Both the position numbers and the translations under genes were made by a program. This document shows, one piece after another, positions 13,234-27,400 of a stretch of DNA of 64,000 nt (positions are counted from its first letter, which is position 1; the number at the start of each line of letters is the position of its first letter). Source of the stretch: Anaeromyces robustus (Eukaryota > Neocallimastigomycota > Neocallimastigomycetes > Neocallimastigales > Neocallimastigaceae); the NCBI GenBank assembly GCA_002104895.1, contig MCFG01000011.1:153501-217500 (forward strand), given 5' to 3'. The notes beneath the pieces were generated by a model. That model was not told the DNA's origin. It was given only the letters and a program-made list of their open reading frames with translations, and searched no databases.

Positions 13234-13785
13234 TGATTTAATGGAAAAAGAAAAAAAAAATCCATTAAATTAAAATTTTAAATAATAATAAAAATAAATT
13301 ATTATTAAATAATTAAATAAATAATTAAATAATTAAATTTTTTAAAACTTTATTACTATGAAAAATACTCAAAAAAATAAGAACAAAAAAAAAAAAAAAA
13401 AAAAAAAACAAGAACAAAAAATAAAAACAAAAAAAACGGTATATAAAAACAAAAATGGTATCAAAATAAATAAAAAAAAAAAAAAGAAAAAATAAAAAAA
13501 TAAATAAATAAATAAAATAAAATAAAATAAAAAAAAATTAAAGAATTAAAGAATTAAAGAATTAAAAATATATATATATATAATTAAATAAACTTTAATA
13601 AAATAAAATAAAATATAATAAATATAATATAATAAAATAAAATATTATTATTATTATTATTATTATTTTTAAACATAAACTTAAAAAAAAAAAAAAACAA
13701 TAACAATAAAAACAAAAAAACAAAAAACAAAAACAATATTATTAATTTTAAACTATATAATATATAATATATATTAATATATAAT

Positions 13786-14565
13786 ATGTTATCAAACTAT
13801 ATTCCTGTTTTATTAGGTTCCTTAGCAGGAACTTCACTTGGTTTATTTAAATCAAGATATTTATATTCTCTTGGTTATGTTTCAGCCTTAGGTCTTGGTA
13901 CTTTAATGGAATTAATTTTATTTAGAAATTCTTTAACTCCTGGAGTAGTTATACTTGGTTTTGTTATTATAGGTCAATGTTTAAGATTGGGTACCTTTTT
14001 ATTTTATCGTGAATATTATAATAAATCTTTTCGTACAAAAATGAATAATGAATATGTAAGCATTAATTTTACTACTAGAATAATATCTTGGATTATGTTA
14101 GCTATTATTTATTCTTTCCAAATTACACCACTATTATTCCGATTAGAAAGTGGTAAAAAAGATAATGGTTTTCTTTATATTGGTATTATTATAGCTTTAA
14201 TGGGTACCATCATTGAAGCTACTGGAGATATTCAAAAATCCAATTATAAAAAAACAAATATGGATAGATTTTGTGATGTAGGTATTTATAAATATATTCG
14301 TTATCCAAATTATTTAGGAGAAATGTTATTTTGGACTGGTAATTATATTTCAGGTTTAAGTACTTATCATGGCTTTTTACAATATATGGTTTCATTCTTT
14401 GGTTATTTCTGTATTATTCTTACTATGTTTGAAGCACTTAAACGTATGCAAAAGAAACATGAAAAAGTTTATGGGGATAATAAAGAATTTAAAGAATATG
14501 TTTTAAAAACTTCTCTTCTTATTCCATTACCAAATAAAAGTTCAAATATAAAAAAAGAAGAATAA
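13786..14565 (+). CDS. DUF1295-type multi-pass membrane protein (steroid 5-alpha-reductase/ICMT-like fold), copy 1
   Basis: Intronless, 259 aa. About six or seven hydrophobic segments cover most of the protein (roughly 5-20, 30-45, 52-72, 98-115, 129-146, 177-192, 200-218). The C-terminal half has the motif typical of DUF1295 and isoprenylcysteine methyltransferase-like proteins: RFCDVG (161-166), RYPNYLGE (172-179) and YGDNKEFKEY (229-238), then a Leu-Ile-Pro ending. The Arg-x-Pro-Asn-Tyr-x-Gly-Glu core is the usual cofactor/active-site region of this superfamily. The family includes lipid reductases and methyltransferases of the ER, but sequence alone does not tell which reaction this one performs. 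A paralogue with the same motifs is at 21613-22386 on the same strand, so the two arose by local duplication with later divergence. The start is the first ATG after an AT-only leader and directly precedes the first hydrophobic segment. Confidence 0.85.
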   Translation: MLSNYIPVLLGSLAGTSLGLFKSRYLYSLGYVSALGLGTLMELILFRNSLTPGVVILGFVIIGQCLRLGTFLFYREYYNKSFRTKMNNEYVSINFTTRIISWIMLAIIYSFQITPLLFRLESGKKDNGFLYIGIIIALMGTIIEATGDIQKSNYKKTNMDRFCDVGIYKYIRYPNYLGEMLFWTGNYISGLSTYHGFLQYMVSFFGYFCIILTMFEALKRMQKKHEKVYGDNKEFKEYVLKTSLLIPLPNKSSNIKKEE

Positions 14566-14765
14566 ATAAATAAATAAATAAATGAAAAAAAAATAAAAGA
14601 TAAATAAAATAAATAAATTAAATAACAAAAGGAGAAAAGAAAGGTAAAGAAAATAAAAAAAAAAAAGAAACAATAAAAAAAAAATAATAATAATAAAATA
14701 ATATATAAAATATATATTTCCTTTTTAAATGATTAAATTAAGATTTAATATAATAAAAAAATTCC

Positions 14766-14799
<34 letters not shown>

Positions 14800-17572
14800 G
14801 TAATGAAAATAAATTTAAAACTAAATTTTATTAAATTCATTTTTAAAAATGGAAATTTTAAATTTTAAAATTGTTAAATTCAATTTAAAAAAAATGGGAA
14901 TTATAAATTTTAAAATTTTTAAATTCATTTTAAAGAATGTGAATTTTAAATTATTTGTAATAAAATTAAATTATATATATGTATATATATAAAAGAAAAC
15001 AACAACAACAACAACAACAATAATAATAATAACAATAATAATAATAATTTAATAAAACAAATAATTATATTAATGTCTTTAAAACAACAAAACAAAAAAA
15101 AAAAAATTAAAAAAAAAATATTAAGAACAAAAAACAAACAAACAAACAAATAAATAATATATATAAAAAAAAAGAAATAAAATAAAAAATAAAAAAATAA
15201 TGTATTATAATTAATATATAATTATATATAATTATATATATTTTTTTTCTTTCGTTATTATTTGAAATAAATGTTTAAGTATTTCAATAATAATGTTTTT
15301 AATAATAATAATAATTTCTATAAATCTACTTTTCAAAGATATTTAAACTAAAATAATTACTTTTAATAATAATATCTTTTATATATATAAAATAAAAATA
15401 AAATAAAAGTTATTATTATTCTATTATAATTTTTTTTAAAATTTAATTATAAAAAAAATAATAAAAAATAATAATATGTATAATAAAAAAATATAAAAAA
15501 AAAAAATAAAAAAATATTAATAATGAAAAAAAAAAAAAAAGAATTATTTATTATAATTATTATAAACATTTTTTTTATTCATTATTCATTATTCATTATT
15601 TATTTTATTTTATTTTTATTTTATTTTAATTTTAATTTTAAAATTTAATTTTTTATTATTATTAAAATGTTCAGCAATTTTTCTATCTTTTTTTTTCTTT
15701 TTCTTTTGCTTCATTTTTTTGTTAAGCAATTATGCTTAAAAAAAAATTTTTTTTTTTTTTATATATATTTTTGTGTTTATCTGGTTAAGCAACTAAGCAA
15801 AGTATTTTTAATCTATTTTAATTTTTAGTTAAATTAAATAATAATAAAAAAAAAATTATTCTTTTTTTTATTAATAAAATTTAATTTAATTTAATTTAAT
15901 TTAATTTAGTTATAATAATAATCTCGATTAATTTTTATTTAATTATATTAATATTATCTTTAATTATATTAATATTATCTTAATTAATATTATCTTATTA
16001 ATATTAATTATTATCTTTTTAATATTTTTATTTTATATTAAATAATTTACATACTTTTATGTATTTTACATATTTTCATATGATTAGTCACATGTATTTC
16101 ATTTTTTCTATTTTTCTATTTTTCTATTTTTTCTTTTTTATATTGAAAAAGTGGTATGATTTGATATAAAACAAAATAAAAATTAAAACAAAACAAAAAT
16201 AAAACAAAAAACAAAAAAAAAGGGGTATAAAAAATATATATATTTAAAAAAAAATTAATAATACTAACTAATGAATAATTGGTATAAGTTATAAATAAAA
16301 AAAAAAAAATCCATTCATTTTACAATTTTAATTTTTAATTGAAACAACAATAATATTTTTTTTTTTTTTATAATAATAATAATTGCTTTGCAAAGTAAGA
16401 AAAAAAAATTTTTTTTCTTTTATATTATCTATTTACTAAGCTAAAACTTAGCAAGAAAGAAAAATTTAAAATCATAATTATAAATATACTAATAATAAAT
16501 AAAAAGTAATTAATAATAATTATAATATAATTAGAAATATTTATCTTTTATATTTTATTATTTTTTTTTTGTATAAAATAGTTTTATTTTTAATCTTTAT
16601 TTTATTATTATACTTATTATTATTATTTATTATAATTTATTATTATTTGTTTTTATTTGTTTTTATTTGTTTTTATTTGTTGTTATAATTTATTATTATT
16701 TGTTATTTTGTTTGTTATTTGTTTTTATTTGTTACTTATAAATAAACTTATAAGTAACAAATAACAAATAATACTTAACAATCATTTTCAGATTTTCAGA
16801 TTTTCAGATTATCATATTTTCATGTTGTCAAAATTATTTTATTTTTAATTTAATTCTTAAACTAATTTAATAATAATAATTATTATTTATTATTTATTTA
16901 TTATTATTTATTTAATTATTATTTAAATGGTTTCATTTCCTTGAATTTTTATAATTAAATTTAAATAATTGATTAGGTTTTTCTAAAGGTTACACAAATC
17001 GGAAGTATTTAATAATATTAAATAATATTAAATAATATTAAATAGATACAGATTTTTTTTTATATCAAAAAGTTAAATTCATAATAAAATTTAAATTTAA
17101 ATTTAAACTTTAATTTTAATTAATGAATAAAGTTTAATTCATAATAAAATAATATAAAAATTTAATTATTATTAACATTAATAATAATAATAATAATGTA
17201 TCATTATTTAATAAAAAAAAAAAAAAGATTTTTTAAAGAAAAAAGATACAACTATATATATCTATATAATAAAACTTTATCAATTAAACTCTAAAATAGT
17301 TTGTTTTTTTGTTTTTTGTTTTTTGTTATTTTTTTTTTGTTGTTGTTTTTGTTTTATAGTATAAAGTTTTTTTTATATTAAATAGAATTATACTTATTAT
17401 AAATTTTTTATACACATTAAGGTACATAACGTATATATTTACATCGTTATTTTATTATTAATAAAAAAAGTATTATTAGTCTTTTTTTTCAAATTTTTTT
17501 TAATTAGAATAATCTATTATACTTTTATATTTATTTATTTTAAAGTGGATCATTTTTTTTTTCTGTTTTATT

Positions 17573-17605
<33 letters not shown>

Positions 17606-20600
17606 ATTATTATTATATTATATTATATTATATTTTAATATGTAAAGATTAATATTAATAATATAATTAATATGAATTCAATTTATATTTTGATTTAAAA
17701 CAATAATAGAGAACAAAAAAAAAAAATTTTTTTTTTTTGTTAAGGGGGGAGTTTTTTTTTTTTCTATTCATTATTTATTATTAAAAAAATTTTTTTTTCT
17801 TTTTTTTTCTTTTTTTTTAATAAATAATTTTATTTTTATTTAATATTAAAAAAAGTTGTTACATCATTTTGTATTGTATAAAAATAAGAATATTAAAATA
17901 TTTTTTATTATTAGTTAATAATTAATAATTAAAAATTAAAAATTAATAATTAAAAATTAAAAATTAAAGCAAATGCTAATTTTTTTAAAATAGTTAATAA
18001 AAACTATTTTAACTTAACAATAATAAATAATTAATAATTAATAATAATAGTAATAATTACATTAATAATAATAAATAATTATTCATTATTATTTAATTAT
18101 TATATCATTAATAATCATTAATTATTATAAATAATACATGATTAATATATAATATTTTAATATTATATTACATATTATATTTAGTTATTATATATTATTA
18201 CATTATTATTACATTAATATTACGTTTTATTATTTTAATATTATATTTTATATTATATTTAATATTATATATAATATTATATATTATATATTATATTATA
18301 TATATTACATATATTTAATATATTATTTATATATTATTTAATATTTTATTTCTATTCTAGAAAATTAATTTCATTTTAGTTATGAATACCCCATTTCATA
18401 CAAATAATAAGAATTTCTTTTTTTTTTTTTTTTTTTGTATTTTATATTTAGTATTTTATTTATTATTAAAACCATTTTTTTATTATTTTATTTTATAATT
18501 GAAACTGGATACAAAATAAAAAAATAAAAAATAAATTTGAGAAAATAAAAAATAAAAAATAAAAAATGAAAAATAAAAAATAAAAAAGAGATTAAAGTTT
18601 TTTTTTATTGTAAAGTTTAATTATAATAATTAAAAGTAAATCTTTTATAAATAATTAAAAGTAAAAATAAATGTAACTAAGTTTTTTTTTTTATTTATTT
18701 TCCTGAAATGATGTGATGTAATGATTATTCTATTTTCTCTTTTAGGATATATAAAAATTTAATTATAAAAAAATTTTTATCTAATAATAAATAATAAATA
18801 ATAAGATTGTTATTTATTCCATAAATGATTTTTTTTTTAACATTGTTAAGTTAACCTATTAATTAATTGGTTTATTTATTTATATATTATTTATTTATTT
18901 ATTGATTTATTTATAATTAATTATTAATTATTAATTATTAAAAAAATTTTTTTTAATATTGATTCTGCATAATTTTATATAATTCTATTTTACCTTTACT
19001 ACCACTTTTTTAACTATTAATATGTATTTATTATGTTTAATATTCATTTTATGAATATTATTATTTCTTTAAACTATTTATGTAATAATTATACCCTTTT
19101 TATTTATTTATTTAGTTATTTATTTAACTTATATCCCAATTTTTAATATCAATACATTTTTTTTCTTTTTTCTTTTTCTAATAATATTTTATTTATATAT
19201 ATAAAATATAAATAATAAATAATAAATAATAAATAATAAATAATAATGTAAAAATTTTTATTTTATTTACATTAAACTAAATTAAATAATAAATAAAATG
19301 TTATTGTTCTTTTTTTTTTTTTTTTTAAAAAAATAATTATTATAATAAATAATGAATAATGAATAATAATAAAAATAATAAAAATTTTTTTCTATAATTG
19401 TCATTGTTAAAATAAAAATAAAATTAATTAAATGAACAAATAAATAATAGAATAAATAAATAAATATTTTAATATTTTTAGTCATATAAAATTATTGTCT
19501 ATTCATTATTCATATTACATATTATTAAATATTAATTATAAATTATTATTTATAATTATTAATTATTATTTAGTATTATTTTAGTATGATTAAAAATTAT
19601 CATAAGATAAAAACAATGCAATGTTTCAATTTAAATATGAGATTGTTGGTGGTGAATGGCATCATTAACTTCTAAAATAAAAACTAAAAAATAAATTATA
19701 AAATTATAATTATTTAATTATTATTCATCATTTAATTATTATTATTCTTTAATTATTATTATTCATTATTTAATTATTCATTATTCATTATTATTATTAT
19801 TAATGAATTAATAAAAAAAAATTTTTTTTTATATAAAATTTAATTAAAGTAATAATGATAAAAAAATTAATTATTTAAACTTTAATTTATAATGTTTTTT
19901 TTGTTATAGAACTTTTTTTTTTTCCTTCTTTTTCCTTTTTCATCTTACTTTTTTATAATAATGGTTTCCTTTTTCTATTTTTTTTCTATTTTTGTTATTA
20001 TTAATTCTTATTTATTTATTTATCTTTTTATGTATTTATTTTTTATGTATTTGTCTTTTTTGTTTTTTTTTTTTTTGACTTTTTTTATTTCTTTAAATGA
20101 TATTTTATTTTATTTTTTTTTTATTTATCATTTATTTTATATTATTGGTACATTTTTTTTTCTTTTCTGTTTTACCACTTTACTTTTTTTTTGTATTTAA
20201 AATATTAATTAGAATTTTTTTTTTTAATTTATTTTATTTCAATTTTTTATACTTTTTTTAGTCATTTTTTTTTTTTTTTTCATGTTTAATTATATTAAAT
20301 TTCTATATCCAATATATTAAATAGTTGATGAAGTGATACAAACTAAATTAAAAAATTTTGATGTAACAGTTTTATATAAATATCATATATTCTAATACAT
20401 TCTATTATATTTGGTATCATTTTTATACCAATCATAATATCAAATTTTAACATAGTTGATGAAAAAAAAAATTTTTTTTTTCAAAAATAATTTATTAATT
20501 TATTCATTTAATTTATTTAAGAAAATTTATTTATTTTATTATTTATTTATTTATTAATTTAATAATAGAATAGTAAAAAAATGTTAGAAATTCCATAATT

Positions 20601-21339
20601 AGTAATAATTAATATATTATATATAAAATAAAAAAAAAAATAAAAAAAAAGAAACATTATTTAAGTATATTAATTATAATTACTATTTTTTAAAGTTTTT
20701 TTTTTTTTTTAAATATTATTAAATAATTAAATAATTAAATAATTTATATTAATATTTTAAGTTTAAACGAATAATTAAAAAAAAAGGTGGTAAACATTAA
20801 TTATCAAGAACACTAAAATATTAAAAAAAAAAAAAAAATGTTGGAATAAAAAAAAAAAAGAAAAATTGGAAAATGATGGATATCAATTAATTAGTGTTAA
20901 ATAAAATGAAAAAAGAATACTAAATATATTAATTAATATATAATTAATATATTAACTTAATATAATAAAATATTATTCTATATATTAAAGAAGTAAATAA
21001 ATAATAATGAATTAATAAATCAATTAATAAATAAATGTATCAATAAAAAAAAAAAAAAAAAAAAGTAAATGTATCATTAAATAATTATTAATTAAATAAT
21101 AATAAATAATAAATAATAATAAATAATATTATATAATAATAAATAATAATAAATATTAAATAGAAAGAACAGAAAAAAAAATTATATTGTAAAAAAAAAA
21201 AAAAAAGTTTTATAACAATAAAACTTTATTAAATAATAAATATTAAATTTATTTGTTTCAGATGTATACATATAAAAAAAAAAGATCCTTTTTTTTTAGT
21301 TATTATTACGAAAGTATATATATATTAAGATTTTCTTTT

Positions 21340-21372
<33 letters not shown>

Positions 21373-21612
21373 CTCTTTTTCTTTTTAAATATAAACAAAT
21401 AAAGAAAAAAAGATAAAAATAAAATAAAGATAAAATAAAGTAAAAATAAAAATAAAGTAATATAAAAAATAAAATAAAAAAAATTAAAAAACTTTAAAAT
21501 AATAATAAAAAAAAATAAATTAAATTAAGCTTTAAAAATAAAAAGAATTATATAATATAATAAAATAATATAATAAAATAATATAATAATATATATCAAA
21601 AAAAAAGAAAAA
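14566..21612. other. Long non-coding low-complexity region
   Basis: Seven kilobases of A/T-rich DNA between the two DUF1295-type genes, with no supported gene. Items in it are the tandem repeat at 14833-14950, a group of small AAGCA/TGCTT hairpins at about 15718-15805 and 16383-16455, and an isolated G6 run at 17744-17749. Hydrophobic open frames here are translations of T-rich runs. Confidence 0.65.
14833..14950. repeat. Degenerate tandem repeat, 43-45 bp unit, about 2.7 copies
   Basis: AAATTCA(A/T)TTT starts at 14833, 14876 and 14921. Each unit continues with an A-rich ATGG/ATGT and TTATAAATTTTAAAATT-like part. It lies about 270 bp after the stop of the preceding gene. Confidence 0.7.
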
Positions 21613-22386
21613 ATGATAGAATATCTTTATCTTCTTGCTACTGCACTTATTGGAACATCTATTGGATTTATTCAATCTAAATATTTTGTCACCTATGGCT
21701 ATACTGGTTCTATAGTTTTATTAGGTTTAGCAAATCTTATTATTTTTAGACATAATTTAACCATTTATACCACTATTCTTTCTATTCTTGTTATACTTCA
21801 TGGTTTAAGATTAGGTTCATTTATTTTTATTCGTAATAAAAATTCTTCCACTTACCGTAGACAAATTGATGAAGATGATGAAAAAAGAAAAGCTAATTTT
21901 ATGATGAGTTTAACTCTTTGGGTATCTTGTGCTCTTATTTATTCTTTTGAAGTTATACCAATATCTTATCGTTTAAAAAATGAAAATAAAGATGATATTT
22001 GTGCTTTAATAGGTATTATTATTACTGCTATGGGTCTTATCATGGAATCTCTTGCTGATTCTCAAAAATATAATTTTAAAAAAAGAAGTCCAAATCGTTT
22101 TTGTGATACAGGATTATTTACCGTGGTACGTTTTCCAAATTATTTAGGAGAAATTTTAATTTGGTTTGGTCTTTTTATTTCTGGTATGACGATTTATCAA
22201 GGAATTTTACAATGGGCTGGTGCTACTTTTGGTTTTCTTGCTATTGGTTCCACCATGTATTTTGCTGCTGTTTCCCTTGAAAAAAGACAAAATCAAAATT
22301 ATGGAGATAATAAAGAATATCAAGAATATATTCATAAAACTCCAATTTTAATTCCATTCTTACCTATCTATAGTTTTTCTAAATAA
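21613..22386 (+). CDS. DUF1295-type multi-pass membrane protein (steroid 5-alpha-reductase/ICMT-like fold), copy 2
   Basis: Intronless, 257 aa, colinear with the protein at 13786-14565. Shared blocks are GTSxGxxxSKY-like near the N-terminus, HGLRLGSF (63-70; QCLRLGTF in copy 1), SxxQKxNxKK (150-157), RFCDTGL (162-168), RFPNYLGE (173-180) and NYGDNKEYQEY (229-239), ending in LIPFLP. Hydrophobic segments match in number and position. Differences are a more charged loop near 80-93 (DEDDEKRK) and no basic tail. Membrane (probably ER) location and a lipid-modifying role are inferred from the family; the substrate is not known. The ATG follows an A-rich leader (AAAAAAGAAAAAATG) typical of this genome. 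Confidence 0.85.
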   Translation: MIEYLYLLATALIGTSIGFIQSKYFVTYGYTGSIVLLGLANLIIFRHNLTIYTTILSILVILHGLRLGSFIFIRNKNSSTYRRQIDEDDEKRKANFMMSLTLWVSCALIYSFEVIPISYRLKNENKDDICALIGIIITAMGLIMESLADSQKYNFKKRSPNRFCDTGLFTVVRFPNYLGEILIWFGLFISGMTIYQGILQWAGATFGFLAIGSTMYFAAVSLEKRQNQNYGDNKEYQEYIHKTPILIPFLPIYSFSK

Positions 22387-24234
22387 ATCTAAATAAATAA
22401 TGAAAAAAAAAAACGAAAAAAGAAAATGAATTTTTTTTTTTAAATCCATGAATATAAAGATAAATATAAAATTTCTTCCATCAAAAAAAAAAAGAAAGAA
22501 ATCATAAATTATCAAATTATCAACAATTAATCAAGTAAAAAAAAATAATCAAAATCATAATGATAATATTAAGTGGAAAATAAATAAATAATTAAATAAA
22601 TATAAAAAAAATTAAAATAATAAGAAAATAAGCATAAGAATAAAAATTGAAAGAAAAGAAAAAGAAAAAAAAACAATAATTATTATTTGATATATATAAT
22701 TATTATTTTTTTTTGTAAATTAAAGAATAAAAAAAAATTATTAAAATAACAACATTTAAAATAAAAATAAAAATAAAAATAAAAAAAAAGGAAAATCTTT
22801 AAAAATCCAAAAAACAAACAAACAAACAAACAAACAAAAAAAAGAATATGTAACAATAACAATAAATAAATCAATAAATACAATCTATATATATGTATAT
22901 ATATATAACTTTTTTTTTAATATGTTTTAATATTTATTGATTAAATATATAACATATTAAAAAATTATATATATATATATCTATTTATAATTCTTTCAAT
23001 TCCAATTCCAATTCCAATAATAATAATAACAAGTATCAAAAGATAAATATATATAATATATATAAATTAATTATAATATATATATATATTGTAAAATAAA
23101 TTATTAAAAGAAATATATATATTATAAAATAAAATTTAGAAATATAAACAAAGAAAAGCTGTTTTTTTTAAACAATATAATTTAGAATTTAATAATCATA
23201 ACAAAAAAAAGAGTAAATAATTTGTTTTTATTCATCAGTTAAAAAGACATAAAAAAAATATAATATGATAGTATATATATATATATAATATATATAATTA
23301 AATAATTAAATAATTAAATAATTAAATTATATAAATATATTATTATATTATAATTTACTTTTATTGATATAATAATTACAAAGTTAAAAAAAATTGAAAT
23401 TATAATATTTAAAAAAAAAAATAACTCTGTAATCTTTTTTATTTATTAATACAGTTTATATAAATCTTATTTATTAAATTTTTTTTTTTAAATTTATATA
23501 AAATTCTAAAAGAATAAAAAAAAATATATAAAAAATAAAATTAAAAAAAATGTTAAGTTTTTTTTTTTTTTTTTTCTAATAGTAATTAGATGTAATTAAT
23601 AATGAAAAAAAAAAAAAAACATTAATAATTAATAAATAAAATAAAAGTAAAAATAAAATAAAAAATAAAAAATAAAGATAAAAAATAAAGATAAAAAAAA
23701 TATAAAATATAAAACATTTATCATTTTTTTTTATGGGAAACAATTTGTTTATTATCTTTTTTTTTTTCTTTTTCTTTTTTCTTTTTTCTTTTTTTCTTAT
23801 ATTGTTATTTCCATTTTTAAAAAAAAAAAAAAATTGAGACAAAATTTTAAAATACAAAAAAAGCAAAATAGTTAATTTATTATCTATTTATCTATTTATT
23901 ATAATATTCTATAATATTCTATATTGTTATATTTTTTTTTATTTTTTTTTTATTGTTGTATTGTTATTAATTATGGTTATTAATTATGAATAATCATTAT
24001 ATCATCTTTATTAATATATAAATAAAATTTTGAAACATCCTTTATATATAAAAATTTAATATATATATATATATATAAAGAAAAAGGAAAAAAAATTTTA
24101 CAAAAAAAAAATTTTTTTGATCAAATACAATTTTTTTTTTAATTATTAAGAATTTTCTTTTTTCCATAAAAAAAAACAAATATAGTAATACTTTATAAAT
24201 AAATAATAATCTAAATAAATAAGTAAATACTAAA

Positions 24235-24238
24235 TTAA

Positions 24239-24285
<47 letters not shown>

Positions 24286-24336
24286 CTAATAAATAAATAA
24301 ATAATTAGAGTAAATAATAAATAAATAAATAAATAA

Positions 24337-24372
<36 letters not shown>

Positions 24373-24426
24373 AATCTAAATAATAAGTAAAAACTAAATT
24401 AATAAATAAATAAATAAATAAAATAA

Positions 24427-24488
<62 letters not shown>
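24235..24488. repeat. (AAAT)n arrays with a duplicated linker
   Basis: Three blocks of AAAT units. The linker CTAAATAA(ATA)AGTAAA-TACTAAATTAAT before block 1 recurs in slightly altered form before block 3 at about 24370-24400, so the array grew partly by a duplication of about 160 bp. Confidence 0.75.
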
Positions 24489-24491
<3 letters not shown>

Positions 24492-27400
24492 AATTAAATA
24501 CTAATAATAAATAAATAATATATTATTCATTCATTCATTTTATTCAATTTATATTTTTCTTTTCTTTTTTTTTTTTTTTTTTTTTTGATTACATATATAT
24601 TATCAAAAACAGGAAAATAATAATAATAAAAAAAAAAAAAAAAAAACACTATTATTTAATTAACAAATTAAAAACATAAAAAAAATAAAATAAAATAAAA
24701 TATTTAAGATTTAAGATTTTATATTTAATATTAAATATCTAATAATAATAATAATAATAATAAATTTTATTATATATTATAAAGTTAAATAATTTTTTTT
24801 ATCTTTTTTTGTGTACTTAAAAGGAAGGTGCTGTAGTGGAAAAATAAATTTTTTTTTTTTTTTTTTAAGAAAAAAAAATCATTAACTTTAATAAATAAAT
24901 TAATAAAATAAATATAGAAATAAAGTTAAAGTTAAAGATTAATCTTAATGGGAAATTTGTCAATACTATAAAAAAAATTAATTATCTATATAGAATATGG
25001 AAAATATACAGAATTTAAATGTCACATCACCATTATTTATTAAAACAACATTTTAATATAATATAAAATTATAAAATAGAAATATTTTGTTTTTCAATTT
25101 TAATAACATATTTTCATAGATTAAAATTTAAATTATATATATATATAATTCAGGTTATATAGAGTAAAAAGAAATACAAAAATACATAAAAAAAGTAACA
25201 AAAAATTTAACAAAAAAAGAAAAAAGATACAATAAAATATATAAAATAATCCACCCACTATAATAATATTAAAAAAATATTTTTTTACTAATAATTAAAA
25301 TAAAAACCTAATTCCAATCATACTTTATTAATATTTAATATTTTAATATATATAATATATTAATAATTATTTTATAATTTAATATTTTATTCATAAAATA
25401 TTTATAGTATTAAAGTAGTTATTTATATTGCATTTTTTTAAAATAAAATAATAATGTTATAATACAAAAACTTTTTAAAAAAAAACAAAAACAAAAACAA
25501 AATATTTTTATTTAAAAGTAAAATTGTCAAGAAAAATAAACTAGAAAAAAAATTTATAAAGTTTATGACATATTCCTTTTTTTTTTTATCTTAAAAAAAA
25601 AAAAAAAACAAAATATTATAATTTATTTTGATTAATAAATTGTTATAATAAATTTGATAAAAATGAAAAAAAAATTTTTTTTGGTAATATTTCAATTTAT
25701 TCTAGTTAATAATGAAAATATAAAAATAAAAAAGATTTCAAAAAATTTGATAATTTAATAAAATAAAAATAATAATATAAAAAAATGATTTTATAATTTT
25801 ATACCTTTAAATAAATATATAAATAAATATATAAATAAATATATGAAAAAAAAATGAATAAAATCTTTTTTTTTTTTCTTTTTTTTTTACTCTTTTCTTT
25901 AAATATATATATATATATAAATTATTTTGATTATTTTGATTAATTAATTATATTATTTTATTTTATTTTATTTTTATTTTTTATATCAAATTATTTAATT
26001 TAATATATTTATATATATTTTGTATATTTGTTTTAGATGGTTGTCTGTTTCAGTGGTAAAGAATTTAGTTGTTTTTTTATTTTTTTTAATAACTATCATT
26101 TTAAAACTTGAAATAAAGAAATTTTATTTAATGAATTTTCACCTTTAATATTTATTTATTATAATAAAAAAAATCTTTATATTTTTTTAAACTAATTATT
26201 ATACCCTTTCTAATATATTATCATAAAAGTCTAAAATAAAATTTTTAATAATCCCTATTTATTAAATATTAGATATTATTTACTAAATCAAAAATATGTT
26301 TATAATTGGAATAAAAAATTTTTTTTAATAAAAAAATAAGTATGTAAATAAAATAAAAGATAAAAAATATTAAAATTTTTTAATTTCTTTCTATTCAACA
26401 AAACAACAATATATCCTATTTTTTTTATTAAAAAATAAGTGATATTTCAAATTTCTTTAGGTTAAGAATAAATTTCATGCTTTACAATCGATACACCTTA
26501 ATAATCAATTAAATTATTATTATTCTTTATTATTTCTTATTATTTATTATTTAATATTAGTTATTATTTATTACTTTTTATTATATAATATTATTTAATA
26601 TTTATTATCGAGAAAAAAATTTAATTAACGAAATGATTATGATGAAAAATTTTCAAGAAAATTGTTTATTTCTACTTTTTTGTTTCTTTTTCTTTTTTTT
26701 TCCTCTTTTCTTCCTCTAATAAATGTTAAAAATTTTTTTAATTTTAATGCTCATCATGGAGAAGAATAGAATAATTATAAATAAAAAAAAGGCATTAGAA
26801 TAATAGGTAATATATATAATATACTATATCTATTTTAAAATCCATAAAAAAAAAAAAAAAACTTTTTTTTCAAAGTTTTTTTATTTACAATAATTAAATT
26901 AAGTAAAAAAAATTTTGTAGTTTAAAAAGTAATTCATTAAGAAAAAGTTTAATTCTTTATTTTTTTTCTTTAACTTTTTCTCACTATAACATAAGCAGTA
27001 AAGTTAAGAAAAATTTCAAAAAATTTCAAAAAAAATTTTTTTTTTCCTTTAAAAAACAAATATATATACCTGATATCTAAATTTTGAAATTCACTTAAAT
27101 TCATTTCAAATTTATAATTATCCAAAAGAAAAAAAAAACTTGATAATTGAGAATATATATTTAATACTCGAATCTTTAAAATTCTTTAATATTTTTTTGA
27201 AAGTTTATACTTATTTACTTATTTTTAATATAGTTGGATAAATTCTTTTATTTTTTTTTTTTTTTTTTAACAAATATATCCATTATTTGTTTATTTTTTA
27301 TGTAGGTAATTTAATTAATAAATACTACATAGAATATTCTATTATTCTAATATTCCATATTCCATATTTTTATATATTTTTTAAAAATTTTAAAAAAATT

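Noticed and set aside
26036-26075. tRNA-like D-arm sequence TTTCAGTGGTAAAGAATT
   Set aside because: No anticodon or T arm follows; T-rich DNA starts at once. At most a fragment.
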